64,000 nt of DNA, from the NCBI GenBank assembly GCA_031763025.1, contig JASSKH010000041.1, forward strand, positions 372,001 through 436,000, given 5' to 3'. The stretch comes from Macrocystis pyrifera. Taxonomy: Eukaryota > Sar > Phaeophyceae > Laminariales > Laminariaceae. Shown piece by piece: positions 23,017 to 34,702 of this stretch. The translations under genes were made by a program, and so were the position numbers. The notes beneath the pieces are model-generated. The model had not been told where the DNA came from. It did not search any database and saw only the letters and a program-made list of their open reading frames with translations. The first letter of the stretch is position 1, and each line of letters starts with the position of its first letter.

Positions 23017-23340
23017 TCCCCGGTGGCTTGGTAGGTGGTCCGCGAGCCTATCAAGATCAATTTCGTGAGTTCGAGTCTCACCGAGTGCATGCTCATAGGG
23101 ACTTTTTCTTGCATAAAATTGATTGGCGGAAAGCGCGAGAGCGTGAGTTAGCTGTACATTCGATGAAAATCGACGAGCAGTGGGAATGCTGAACCCTATG
23201 CGCGATAAAAACTAAAGGCACGTACCGGGGGGGAGAAGGGACGACACCTGTGACCACGGCTTGTCCAGAAGATCGTCGAGGGTAAAACCTCCTACGAGTG
23301 GGCTGGAAAGTAAAAGTGATGAAAAAAAAAAAAAAAAAAA
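23017..23340 (+). mobile_element. tRNA-derived SINE with poly(A) tail
   Basis: A tRNA-like head carries an A box (TGGCTTGGTAGG, 23024-23035) and a B box inside a perfect T-arm hairpin (GTGAG-TTCGAGT-CTCAC, 23065-23081), spaced as in a tRNA. The flanks that should form the acceptor stem do not pair, so it is not a working tRNA gene. About 240 bp of unrelated sequence follows and ends in 19 A residues (23322-23340). That layout is a Pol III SINE moved by LINE machinery. I could not find a clean target duplication, and the left edge is approximate. Confidence 0.6.
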
Positions 23341-23999
23341 TCGTAACACACACGTTAAAGAGGGGGATAGCGTGCATCTGGTCCATTAAACATCAACATT
23401 ATGTTCCCGTGTTAGCGACATCAGCCCGTAGCGAGTAACTTTATGTTAGTGTGTCAGCGGGATCCTTACTTGCTACCGCAACACCCCCTTTTTGGGACGG
23501 ATAACGTACACGTCCAAATAAGCGCGTAGATAACACTATGTTAGTGTGTTGGTGGAATTCCTAGTATGTAGCTATCGTAACACAATTTAGAGGGATGAGG
23601 TATATGGTCAATACAACGTTCACATTTTGCGACGTTAAGTGATAAAACACTAGCATTGTGGTAATATTATTATTATTAGGCTTGCCATCCGACAACGTGC
23701 AGCATGAGCTTCACCGTTGATCGATCAAAACATATAAAGAAGGAATCCCCGGATACAAAGGAAACCTATGCACAAGGTCTACCTGGTATCTATCTTCTAT
23801 GTCTACTTCTTCTTTTGTTGATGTATTTGCATGCAATGTATGTATGTAGTGACACAAGTTCGCAGAAAACATACCCCCCCCAATCTAGCAACAACAATAT
23901 GCTACTACCGTGTTAGCTCATACCAGGTACGTGCGAGTGAGCAGATTACGTTATAGGTAGAAAACGTATACTGTGTTATAGATGGATACCGACCTCTAC
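23341..23999. repeat. TAACA/TGTTA-rich spacer, island 1
   Basis: Dense in short words such as ATGTTAGTGTGTTG, AACACTATGTTAGTG and TAACTTTATGTTAGTGTG, without a fixed tandem period. Similar islands lie at about 25975-26190, 28990-29290 and 38700-38960. A TACCAGGTA word is near 23925. I see no gene. Confidence 0.6.
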
Positions 24000-25744
24000 T
24001 ATCTTCCAATCATATGGCTGAAATAACACGAACGGCGGGAGCCATCATCCTATAAAATTGCTGCGCGAACCACGCGAAATCACGCCGCACACAAACAAGC
24101 AGAAGAAAGAAAGACACGGCTCGCAGCTCGCACACCCGCAGTCACGCGACGATTGACCTTCGATCTCGACAGATATTCCGCCCACGGTCAACGAGTTTCA
24201 TACCGGGCAAGGCCAATGAGTGTAAATGATGGCCTCGGAGGTATCATTGGAATCCGTGGTCTAGGGGGCGAGAGGTTGGTCGCGGCGTCCTACGCTCTTC
24301 GTCAAACCATACAAAAGTTATGTTTGTGCCAACGGAGAGAGGAATCGAGAGTTTTTGTCGTCTGTTTTTTGCACACCAGCTGCCAAGGTAAGTTTTTAGT
24401 AGACGCCTGGCCCACCCACGCCACATAGCACCGACCGAGTTGTGAGCACTGTGATAGTAGCGTGGGTCGGAGCCTCTTACCCGCGCGCTTCATTCAGAGT
24501 TCGTGACGTAGTCGTTGGGTTTGTCGATCGATGCCAAACCTGAAAAATGGTCTATTTTTTGCCATTGGGGAGGGGTCGAGATTTTTTGTCGTCTATCTCC
24601 TACAGACCAGCGCCAAAATGTTTTTTTGTCAGACGCCTGGTCAGTCCACGCCACATATCACCGACCGAGGTGTGAGCACTGTGACAATAGGGTGGGTCGG
24701 AGACCTTAACCAGCGCATTCCGTTCAGATTGCAGTCGTCGGTTTTGTCGATCGATGCCTGCCGAAGATTCTCATAAAAAATGACTATAGTCTCCAGAGCC
24801 TGCCAGAACAGGGGTTTTAAATACATTGCGCGGCGCGCAATTAAAGTCCGCGAAAGCTGTCCCGTGACGTTTAAAATTTGCCTTAAAACCCCTGTACTGG
24901 CAGGTACTACTGGAGCAATGTACAGTCACTCCCATTGACTATTATAGAGCCAACTTTTATGAGAATCCTCGGCAGACATCGATCGACAAACCAACTACAC
25001 CGTCATGAAATCTGAACGGAATGCGCTGCTTAAGGTCTCTGACCCAGCCTAGTGTCACAGTGCTCACACCTCGGTGGGTGATATGTGGTGTGGACTGGTC
25101 AGGCGTCTGATAAAAAAACATTTCGGCGCTGGTCTGTAGAAGACAGACGACAAAAAATCTCGACCCCTCTCCAATGGCAAAAAATAGACCATTTTTCAGG
25201 TTTGACATCGATCGACAAACCCAACGATTACGTCACGAACTCTGAATGAAGCGCGCGGGTTAGAGGCTCCGACCCACACTACTATCACAGTTCTCACACC
25301 TCGGTCGGTGATGTGTGGCGTGGGTGGGCCAGGCGTCTACTACAAACATATTTGGCAGCTGGTGTGTAGAAAACAGACGACAAAAACTCTCGATTCCTCT
25401 CCGTTGGCACAAAACAGAACCTTTAGAAAGTTTTGACGAAGAGCGTAGGACGCCGCGGCCAACCTCTCGCCCCCTAGACCACGGATTCTAATGATACATC
25501 CGAGGCCATCATTTACACTCATTGGCCTTACGAAGCTCGTTGACCGTGGGTGGAATATATGTCGATATCAAAGGTCAATCGTCGCGTGACTGTGGGTGTG
25601 CGAGCTGCGAGCTGTGTCTTTCTTCTTCCAGTTTATGTGCGCCGGGATTTCGCGCGCGCTTCTCGTCGTTCCGTTAATACAGCGATTTCATTGGATGATG
25701 GCTCCCGTCGTTCGCGTTATTTAGGCGATTTGATTGGAAGATAG
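24000..25744. mobile_element. 1.75-kb foldback element with about 780-bp arms
   Basis: The left arm (24000-24780) and right arm (24960-25744) are inverted copies, beginning with TATCTTCCAATCA and continuing through CGGGAGCCATCATCC, GCTCGCAGCTCGCACACCC, AATGAGTGTAAATGATGG, CCGTGGTCTAGGGGGCGAG and TTTTGCCATTGG in the same order. The loop (24780-24960) has a smaller inverted pair, CTGCCAGAACAGGGGTTTTAA and its near-complement around 24885-24905. Inner arm blocks (GTCATGAATTCTGAACGG, CGGTGATATGT) are shared with the arms of the 7.6-11.4 kb foldback, so the two belong to one superfamily. No transposase is present. Confidence 0.8.
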
Positions 25745-26189
25745 CTGGCGTCAACTGCCCCGTGTTATTTTAGACTTGCTCATGTATAACGTACTGGCGG
25801 GGTTTCCAGAAAAAAATAGGTTTTTTGTTGCGGAGATCACTCTTAAATATCCCCTGTTTTGGGGTTTTAAAATATGGAGGGGTTTTATACCGGGGATGCC
25901 ATGCTATCTTCCTCCCCTGGGATATTTTTGTAGGTATCCCCTACTGGGATGTCGGCGAAATTAGATAACACGGCTACGTTATGTTACTCGCACACGCCGC
26001 TTTGCCACTAACGCAGGAAACAAGATCTCGGGAAGATCCAACGGGTAACGTAGTAACATTACGTTAGAACAACTTCGGCCCCAACGGTAACTCAGTAACA
26101 TAATGTTAGACCCGGATTGATTTTTATGGCAACATGGTATCGGAATGTTGCCATCAGATCTTTACTGACGGTAACACCGTAAGCTAATG
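25745..26189. repeat. Spacer with TAACA/TGTTA island 2
   Basis: About 25765-25960 shows paired motifs (GGGGTTTTAAAATATGGAGGGG and related) without a gene. From about 25975 to 26190 the island words recur: TACGTTATGTTACT, GTAACATTACGTTAG, AACATAATGTTAG and GCTAATGTTAC. It directly abuts the truncated start of the LINE. Confidence 0.6.
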
Positions 26190-27996
26190 TTACAGAGAGT
26201 ACCTTGCTGAAACGGAGAGACTCCTCAACGACAACGACCAGCGGGGTTTCTACAAACACTTGAAGGGCACGGTGGGATTGGACGGTCGAAAGGCGAGAAG
26301 CGAGCAGTTCATCCGGGACGAGGATGGCACGCTTCTAAGGGACAAGGTGCGCATTCTTGAACGGTGGGCGAGGTTTTTCGGCACCCTCCTGACCACGAAA
26401 TCTTCTAAGCTTGACCCAACCATCAGCGCCCTATTTCCCAAACGGCCGTTGGCACCATCGCTTGGAGATGAACCGACCATGGATGATAGAACGGTGGTAA
26501 TCCGGGGTATGTTACACTGGAACGCGGTGGGACCAGGCTCTCTTCCAGCCAAGTTGCTGAAAATCGACCACCCCGAATTCATCCGGTACTTTCACAACTT
26601 ACCTGTCAACGTATGGAGAACGGGTGCCGTGCCTCAGGAATGGAAAGATGCGACCATTAAGGTCCTTCATAGAATGAAGGATCGCTCTCTGATTACAACA
26701 ACTACCGAGGGATTTCGCTTGTTGCCCATTCGGGCAAAGTTTTGCTGAAAATGATTGCATCCCGCCTCAGTAACTACTGCGAGGCCGAAGGGATACTCCC
26801 CAAGGAACAGTGCGGCTTTCGCCCAGGACGATCAACAGTCGACATGCTACTCGTCGTGCGCCGACTGCAAGAACTCGGAAGAGCTAGAAAAGTTCCCATG
26901 TACATGTGCTTCATCGATCTGCAGAAAGCATATGACTCCGTCGACCGAGAACTGTTGTGGATGGTGCTCGCACGCTTCGGCGTACCAAAGAAGATGCTGA
27001 CGGCTATCCGCCAGTTCCACGAAGGCATGCGCGCTCGCGAGCGTACGGATGACGGCGAGCACTCGGAATGGTTTGACGTCACTCAGGGGCTGTGACAAGG
27101 ATGTGTCTTGTCACCGCTTCTGTTCAATATCTTCTTCGCTGCTGTGATACACGCCGTGCTGGTACGCTTCAGTGAAGACCCAGACATTTTGAGGAACTTG
27201 GTCCACCTCGAGGAGGACCTCGGGGAGGACGGGGTGAAGGTTGACCCACTAACTTGCGTACGGAGGACAGTATGGGGTATGCTGTACGCGGACGATGCAG
27301 GCATTGTGTCTAAGTCGGCGGTAGGCCTTGCGATGGCCGTCATTGTGACCGTTTTCGAAGCAGCAGGCCTCACCGTATCCGAAAAGAAAACGGAGACCAT
27401 GCTGCTACTGAGACTATGTTGCTGCGGACACCGAACCAAGCACCCCAGACCTCGCCGGTCGTCATCGAAGCAGCAGGACAGAGGTATAGACAGGCAATGC
27501 AGTTTTTGTACCTGGGTGGTCTTGTCGTTGCAAGCGCTGACATTGTATTATGCCAGAGATCACACGACGGATCCGACTCGCATGGGCATGCTACAACCGG
27601 TTCAAACGGGAGCTGTATGATATGGACGACACCCCGTTTACTCTAAAAGTGCGCATGCCAAAGGCCGAGGTGACGGAGACCCTGCTGCACGGGTGCGTGA
27701 CGTGGACTCTTGGCCAGGAACACTTCGCTGAGCTCCGAACGGCATACCACAAACTCCTCCTACGGATCATTGGCTTTCAGCGCCGACAACGCACTGACCA
27801 CCTCATGTCGTACGCCAAGGCCCTCAAAAAGGCACACTGGGAGAGCGTTGAGGCGACCATCCGCAAACGACGCCTCCTCTTTGCGGGAGCCGTACAGCGG
27901 GCAACCAATGAGCGGCTGACCCGCCGGGTGATGTTTGGGACGATGGCTGGTGGGAAGAACCCAGGACCAGGCCGACCAGATAAGAACTGGGCCTAA
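26190..27996 (+). pseudogene. Non-LTR reverse transcriptase, decayed
   Basis: The first segment (to 26748) has the pre-RT region with HWNAVGPGSLPAKLLK and VWRTGAVPQEWKDATI. After a frame change the core follows in 26742-27410: [39 protein letters not shown], then QGCVLSPLLFNIFF, then the catalytic box LYADDAGIV (about 27283). The codon before QGCVLSP is TGA (27093-27095), where the family has Arg, and the reading frame is unchanged across it; CGA to TGA is one C-to-T change. A third segment, 27550-27996, carries the C-terminal region with RTAYHKLLLRIIGFQRRQR. The product would have primed reverse transcription at a DNA nick. The YADD box is intact, but the protein cannot be made whole. Confidence 0.88.
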
Positions 27997-28260
27997 TGTC
28001 TAGCAGACGACCTCAGGGTTTTCAAGCCACCGAGGGGTCCACGGAAAGCTCCCCTTTGCTGTTCGGAGTAGAGACAGTGTTATGGCCGAGGGCGGCTGAG
28101 AAGAGCGGGAAGTGGTACCCAGGGGTCGTCGAAGCGGCGGACTATTTCATGGCGAGGTGGCACAGGGACGAGGCGCAGAGAAGCCGGCTGCGCCACGCAG
28201 CTGAGGGAGCCAAGAGCAGCGACAAGGAGAGGGGGGGAAGGGGTGGGGGGGGGTGGGGGG
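27996..28260 (+). pseudogene. LINE C-terminal tail in a shifted frame
   Basis: Reads on from the LINE after a stop at 27994: GVETVLWPRAAEKSGKWY and EAADYFMARWHRDEAQRSR, then a glycine-rich low-complexity run caused by G tracts. The composition and position fit the end of the LINE protein. No independent domain is visible. Confidence 0.5.
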
Positions 28261-28989
28261 GCAGCCGTACCGATACAGCTGTCGACGAATGCAGAACCGA
28301 AATGATAGATCGGATGGCTAGATATCGATTCGACAAGCTCTTGAAGTCTAGCAGGTTTTGCTTGTTTCTTGTTGAGTTGTTCAATGGGGGGGGGGGGGCG
28401 CGAGCGCTATTGCCGAGAGTAGGAAGGAGGCGGCAAAGGGTGTGGCTAGGTTCCCGAATCGATTTTCTAGGTCAGACGGGCACCCATGTTACTATCACCG
28501 TCTGGAGTATGATGTTCTCTTCTTTTTTGCCTTGTCTCTCCCTTTGTTTCTTCTCCCCGCCCCGCCGTCCGTATGCCGGTACCTTCCTCTCCTTCGTGTT
28601 GCTTCGACCGCGCGGCAGCTATCTGTCTTTCCTGAGTAGGTATGCTTTCCGTCTAGCAACCTGTATGATCTCCTTGCGTCATTTGTATTATGTTTTATTG
28701 CAGAATTTATTTTTGTTTGTTTGTCTTTTTGTTCGTATTTTCTAGTCTTGCTTGTGTTGTTGTGCTCTCGTACCCGGTACGCTGGCACTTCACTTGCTTG
28801 ACCCCTGAATTTGCGATTATTTTTTTTGTTTTTTTGGTCTTCCTCGGTCTCACACTCTGTGACCACAGAGTCAGTATCTCTCTAGGATAAGGAATCGGGA
28901 CGGACATTGGGTGTACTGATGAAGCTGGGTAAAAAGGACCATTTAATGTGAAGACAACAACAAACAAAAGACCTCCGCATTTAGGCTGG
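28261..28989. other. Spacer with G tracts and T-rich sequence
   Basis: Contains a run of 14 G residues (28386-28399) and pyrimidine-rich, T-rich sequence to about 28860. The plus-strand open frame through it has no domain. It may include the LINE 3' UTR. Confidence 0.4.
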
Positions 28990-29295
28990 CATTCAAATAA
29001 AATGTTACGTCTGGGCCGGCAAAGACTGTAACGTATCTAATCTACCTTAAGTGTTACGTTATCCGAGCCTAAGGTAATCATATGGGGGGTCTAGATAACG
29101 TGTAGTGTTAGTAGTGCTGGCCACTGCGTTATGTTACGTTGTTAGAGTGTTAATTGTAACACAATCTTATGTGTTAGTAGTATTATGTGTAACACTCCTC
29201 CTAAGGATTAACACTGTGTTAGTGTATTACGTCTAACGCTGTGTCGACAGTAACATTATGTTATAGTGTTAGTAAATATCAGGTATGCGGATATC
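28990..29295. repeat. TAACA/TGTTA-rich island 3
   Basis: Words such as ACACTGTGTTAGTGTATTACG, GTAACATTATGTTATAGTG and AAGTGTTACGTTATCCGAG recur. It lies between the LINE and the 5' LTR of the second Ty3 element, and a like island follows the other end of that element at 38700-38960. Confidence 0.65.
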
Positions 29296-29455
29296 TGTTA
29301 TGATACTGCTTTGTAGGAGGTTGAAAGCCCTGTAATTACCTGGGTTCAGTCACTGGGAACGTATTTAGTACTTGGAAGGCGTGTCTTAGATGGAAAACCA
29401 GGGGTTTCCCAGAGACGCACGAGCTTGGTCTCAGTCTCCGCATGCACGAAACGAA
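29296..29455 (+). repeat. 5' terminal repeat of the old Ty3 element
   Basis: About 160 bp beginning TGTTATGATACTGC and ending near ACGAAACGAA, immediately before the primer-site TGG. It is matched, with roughly one difference in ten, by 38400-38559. Confidence 0.75.
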
Positions 29456-29521
29456 TGGCAGCGACGGGGACTGAGCGTGTTTTGGCACCGGGGGTGGAGG
29501 TTGTTTTTGGAGGTAATTCGG

Positions 29522-30187
29522 ATGGCAGTGAACGAGCAGTACCCCAGCTTGATGCCCACGCTGTACCCGGGAGTTTTGGCTACGGTATCGAGGCCGTTCG
29601 GCACTTTGGACGCCATGTGGTTGGCTTTCGAGACTCTCGCGAATAATAAGACACCTGCCGTCAACGGGCGAATATATTTTTCTTTGCTTGCTTCTTCGAC
29701 GGGTGCGCGGTCATCCGCCCCGTCGGGGCCCCGGCCCGCCAATATTGGTCGCGGCCAGGGCCGGACGCTTCCCCAGTCGCCTTCTTGGCAGACGGGATCG
29801 CGCAATAATCCGCTTGCGATGAACGTCAACAAATCCATCCTTTACTGCCTCGACCCGTGGCTTGACACCTCTTCCGACGGCTGGCCCCTTGAAGAACACC
29901 ACTATGCCGAAGTTCACGCCGTTTGCATGTCCATCCCGACCGAGGACCCTCCCCTCTGGAGCGGCCTACTTTCATCGTCTGCTCGCGCAGCCGCCCTCAG
30001 CGAAAACCGAGGGCACTGTTTTAACTGCCACGAAGACACACACCCTCTTCGACAGTGTAGACACCTCTTTCTAAACCCTAGCGGTATCTTGAACCCCGAC
30101 CTCGGAACGCTCGGCGACGACGACGGCGCGGCGTTCCGTCGTTGGCAAGAACGCATGATCAGACACCGCCGCGAGAACAATTCATGA
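29522..30187 (+). pseudogene. gag: Gag of the old Ty3 element
   Basis: The open frame runs from within the terminal repeat (ATG at 29390) to 30187; an internal ATG at 29522 is the more likely original start region. The C-terminus has the zinc knuckle CFNCHEDTHPLRQC (C-x2-C-x4-H-x4-C), then ILNPDLGTLGDDDG and a basic tail, parallel to the gag of the young element. It is the one nearly intact frame of this copy. Gag packages the element RNA. Confidence 0.8.
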
Positions 30188-32160
30188 CCGAACAAACACA
30201 ACCAGAAGAAACACAGGCGTCGTCCCGGCCACTCGCGTGGGCAACATCACGGCCAGGGTCAGCAAAACAGACAAGGTGACGGCTACAACACACACGCGGC
30301 ACGAGGACACCAGCAGTCTCACTCCGGTCATCACGGTGGTGGTTCGACCTCCCCTACCTCTTCCGTCCCGGCTGCCGTCTCGGGGATTCGCTACGGTGCG
30401 TCGCATACCTCGGGCGGAAACCCGAATGGACGCCAGCCAGGCACCTTCCGCGCCGGCAACTGACAGGTCGACGGCGGTTCGGCTCCTCCTACCCGCCCGC
30501 CGCCAGCATTGTCGGGAGAAAAAACCTTGATTTCACACGATGCTCGCGTCCCAGGCTCGCTCAGCACTCAGCGTCGACCTACTCCGCGCTCCCCCCGCGC
30601 GCGCTACTCCGTACTTCGGACCGACGCAGCGACTCAGCTCCACTGCTTTCTCCGGGGAGCCCCCGGACGCGTTCCCCAACGTCGGGAGCCCGCGCCTCAA
30701 ACGCCACTCCTCTTAATCTGGGCAAGAGAGCAGACGCGATAAACGCTACTCTCTCGAACCACGCACCGCGCAACACGACGAGTGTTGCGCCGTCGCGTCG
30801 TTTTTGTCAGCGAGGGTGTCCCCCTCCTACACCTCCCGGCCATGCGGTGGCGGTCGGTTTGAGGTACGGGAAGGCAAACACCGAAACCCCGAGATCTCGG
30901 TTGAAGCTCGACTCAGCGTTTCCTCGCAATAACGGTGGCCGCTCCACCTTTTTTCCTATCAAGGAGGAGTCGACAAGATTAGCTACCTCGTCCCCCTTCC
31001 CCACCAGGTCTACAGGACGGAAGCCCTCTCCGGTGAACCCTTTGTTGCCCTCCACCCGAGCACCGTTCTTGAAGACGTCTACAGGGTCTGTAGGCCCTCT
31101 TTCGTCTTCGCGCACACCATTTCACGTGCGCAGCGCTCCTTCGACTCCAGTGGAACAGGAAAAACCTGGCACTGTCCGTCTATCCAGTGGTGACTCCACG
31201 GCCTCCGGTCAGATCAACTGGACAGCACACCCGTTAAATTCGGAAGAATCGCAGCTCTCGTCAAGCAGAACGGACTCAGAGCCCCCTGCCCCCTTTGGTC
31301 CAGGACGGAGATCATCGGGCGCAGCAAGAGAACCTTCTGGCGATTTTTTGCCTACGGGCAATGGTGACACAGAGCCCGTATACGTGGAACCGGACTCGTC
31401 TCGTGCACCAGGGGCTCAGTGTTCTCAGAGAAGCACACTCCCCCCCCACACGCCGCAACTGCGGCCACCGACAACTCGACACCGTCGGTCTTGGACCCTA
31501 CTCTCGAGTATTCAACGGAGCGGGTGGTACTGTTCTCACAGTCCCCCTCTTATTTTTCGCAGTGATCCCCCTCGTCTTTTGTCATCGACGATGTGTCATA
31601 TTCCTGCGCGGAGCAGTATATGATGGCTGAAAAGGCTCGCCTTTTCCAGGACAACGGCACAGCGGAGCGGATTATGGCCTCGCCAGACCCACGCGAGAAC
31701 AAACGCCTCGGTCGAGGCGTGCATAACTTCGACTGCGCCATCTGGGACCGTGTTCGGGAAGACGCCGTCCTTGCTGGTAATTTTGCCAAATTCTCGCAGA
31801 ACCCGGTCATGAAGCAGCACCTATTGAGCACTGGCACCAAAACTTTGGCTGAAGCCAGCCCTTTTGATGCCGTGTGGGGCATCGGTCTCCGGGCAGACGA
31901 CCCCGAAGCTCACGACCCCTCTCGGTGGCGTGGGAAAAATTTGCTCGGTAAAGCTTTTTCCGGCGTTCGCGACACCCTCAGCTCAAGTGAGGCCGTGTTG
32001 GCACACCCCGCCTCCTCTCATCAATTCTGCACCCCAACCAGACCTGATAGAATTCATGAGATTACACGAGCGCCGCCCCGCCCTTTGGCCGTGGCCCGCG
32101 CTTGCCCAGGTCCTCCTTTGGAGTTTTCGACCTATTTTTCTGACGCGCCGGCTGATCACA
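30188..32160 (+). pseudogene. Gag-to-protease linker, low-complexity, shifted frames
   Basis: Pro/Ser/Arg-rich frames (for example 30847-31623) alternate without a domain. A more conserved-looking block, DNGTAERIMASPDPREN and CAIWDRVREDAVLAGNFAKF, lies at 31593-31850. This is the counterpart of the long pol N-terminal region of the young element. No function is assignable. Confidence 0.45.
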
Positions 32161-33020
32161 GCCCCGAGATTTTTGGCTGTCGCACCTAGCGTCGACCCTT
32201 CCCTCGCGCTGCCAGAACACGGCCCCTGCCTCGTCGGGGGCACCATTACCCTCGATGACGCCTCTTTTACAACCAAAATCGTGATTCACAGCGGAGCTGG
32301 CGTTCTTGCACTTTTTGGTTGCGTGGCGCTTCTTGACACTGGCTCCCCGCAGACTTTCATCCGACGAGATGTTTTGGATCGCATCCATTCGGTTGGTTCG
32401 GCATCCCTCGCGTGCAAGCAGAAAGGCGCCCCTCGTTCTTGGGGGGTTTTGGCGAACCGGCCCCTCTGAAAACTTCGACGAGTGTGCGCCTGAGCGTCCA
32501 ATTTGTTCGAGAAAATGAGCCTACTTGCCCCCTCGCAGTTTGGGCCTGAGCGGTCCCCCCCTCAGTGATGCAGCATGCTGTACTATTGGGACGTGACAGC
32601 TGGATGCGTTTTAATAGCCGCTCCTACCGCTCTCTGCCTCCTCGGTCGTCTGATCAACGCGTTTTTGGTGAGCTTGAGTTAGTTCACCACGCCCCAATAG
32701 GCATGTCCGTGTACGCCATCGACCCCGCCGCTTCGGGTGGAGGCTTCCATCTACGCTACGAGGGTGCGGCAGGCGTCACCCTGTCCGACGATCCTCAACT
32801 GCTTGCTGTTAACTTGGTTCGAAGCGATGGCTCCCCGGCCCTCACTGGACACTACTTGGTCGACATGATGCCCCAGCCCGACCTACCCTCGGTCGAGGAG
32901 CACTTTGTCTCCTCCGGACGACAGGTTCTTCCCTTCGTTGGAGTGGCGGCTCTCGAGCCGGGGGATGTCCTCGGCGTCGCCCACGCCCCACTGCTGAGCG
33001 TCCCGCTGGACGTTTTGTAG
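32161..33020 (+). pseudogene. Aspartic protease of the old Ty3 element
   Basis: LFGCVALLDTGSPQTFIRRDVL at about 32314-32380 holds the DTG active-site triad residues in a retropepsin context. A frame change follows near 32465. The next frame (32565-33020) has AVLLGRDSWMRF, equal to GVLLGRDGWAEF in the young element. The protease would cut the Gag-Pol polyprotein. Confidence 0.8.
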
Positions 33021-33062
33021 CAGGACAACCGAGCCCCCAGCCCTCCCTCCGGACTAGGTGAG

Positions 33063-34702
33063 GTGTGTCCGGTCTCAGCAGTTCCTGAGCCCCTCGCAAC
33101 TCCAGCCTCACCCTCGCCTGCACTGCTTGAGCGTTTGACCTCAGAACAGTGCGCTTCGTTCCTGCGCGTCTGGGCACGCTTGCCGTCACATCTGCGGGAG
33201 GTGGCTTTTGACCTCCACGGCACAGGCTGGACACCTGGGGTCATCGAACAGCTGGGGGACGTTCTCTGTGAATTTCCTGACGTTTTCTCGAAGTCCAAGT
33301 CGGATTTTGGTTCCTGCTCGTTGATGCCTTTCGTGATCTCGGTCCCGGAAGGAAGCGCTCCTGTCACGTCCAGGCCGCACCGCATCAACCCCATCCTGGC
33401 TAAGGAAGTGGAGGCCACCTTGGATCAGTACCTAGCGGCAGGTCTGATCCAGCACTCGACTTCCCCGTACTCGAGCCCGCTGGTGGTCATCCCGAAGAAG
33501 TCTGGAGGCGTTCGGATCACCGTGAACTACGAAAAACTCAACCAGATCAGCAACCTCAGCCAGCTGCCTATTCCTCGCGTGGACCTCGACTCCCTGGGAA
33601 AGGGACGGGTGTTTTCCATCCTCGATTTGGTCTCCTCGTTCCACCAGATTACCGCGCACAAGGACACCGTCCCTCTAACGGTGTTCTGCACTCCCACGGG
33701 CCTTTACGAGCGGCTCGTCATGCCCCAAGGCAGCAGTGCTTCGCCCGGATGGTTCGTCAAAGTGATTAACGAAGGCATTAAAGGCCTGGCACAAGTGGCG
33801 GCCTACCTTGATGATGTGATCGTTTTGGAATCTGACCCGACGGCCCACGTCAGGACGATACGAGCCCTCTTCGAACGCCTGCGCAAACACAACCTCAAGC
33901 TCTCTCCCTCGAAGGCTCGCCTCGGTGCCACGGACGCAATTTTTCTGGGCCACTTCATTTCGCCCGCGGGTATAAGCCCCAATGCGGAAAAAGTTTCGGT
34001 TTTGATGAAAATGCCCATGCCCAAGAACCTCAAGCAGGTCCGCGCCCTGATCGGGGGGGTAGGATATTATCGCAAATGCTTGCCCGACTTGTCTAAACGG
34101 ATACGTCCTCTCACCGCCTTTCTCCGGAAGGAGGTCAAGTACGTCTTCACGCCGGCTATGGAAGTTATCGTTCGTTCCGCCAGATCCTCGCCGAGCTCGC
34201 TGCCCCACCGATGTTGGTCTTCCCTGACTGGGACGCCGTAGCCGACGGCTCCCGCCCCTTCCGCGTGTACTGCGACGCCTGCATCGACGGTTTTGGTGCC
34301 GCGCTCGAACAAGAACAACCGGACGGCTCGGTACGGCCTATTGCTTATATCAGCCGCGCTACTCTCGATTCCGAAAGGCACTGGACACCGTTGGACCTGG
34401 AAGCTGGCAGCATTGTCTGGGCCATCAAACGATTCCGATGTTACCTGTGGGGCACGAAGTTTCGGATATTTTCGGACCACAAAGCACCTAAGAGTATTGG
34501 CAAAGTAGGGGACCACAACGCGCGAGTCCAGCGGTGGCTCAAGTTCCTCACCGCGTTCGACTACACCCTCGAGTACCGCAAGGGCAACGCCAACGGAAAT
34601 GCTGACTTTCTCTCCCGCTTGCCGGAGCCCGCCACAGAACACGACCGCAGTGGGTCTAGCTGCCTCAACCAAGGCGAGGACGGTGGTATCTTCCTCATCT
34701 GA
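33063..34702 (+). pseudogene. Reverse transcriptase and RNase H of the old Ty3 element
   Basis: RT boxes: SPLVVIPKKSGGVRITVNY, FSILDLVSSFHQI, VMPQGSSASPGWF, AAYLDDVIV (the YxDD-type box reads YLDD, near 33808) and IFLGHFISPAGISP, all in one frame to about 34175. After a one-base shift, RNase H follows from 34211: VYCDACIDGFGAALEQ, LDLEAGSIVWAIKRF, IFSDHKAP, then GNANGNADFLSRLPEPA. The catalytic residues remain, but the frame break separates polymerase from RNase H, so no normal product is expected. Confidence 0.9.

Larger units (their letters stand above)
26190..28260 (+). mobile_element. LINE-type retrotransposon, 5'-truncated and broken
   Basis: The coding order is an RT N-terminal extension, non-LTR RT and a C-terminal region, with no endonuclease domain upstream, as expected after 5' truncation. 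The left junction lies at the edge of a TAACA-rich island. No poly(A) tail is clear at the right; after about 28230 the sequence becomes G-rich simple repeats (28236-28262, 28386-28399). Frame changes and one in-frame TGA show it is dead. Confidence 0.85.

Noticed and set aside
23017..23090. Functional tRNA gene
   Set aside because: A and B boxes are present, but the acceptor strands do not pair and the sequence leads into a poly(A)-tailed body, so it is a SINE head.
28261..28745. Glycine- then serine/leucine-rich continuation of the LINE frame as a real protein
   Set aside because: It is produced by G tracts and T-rich sequence without conserved motifs.
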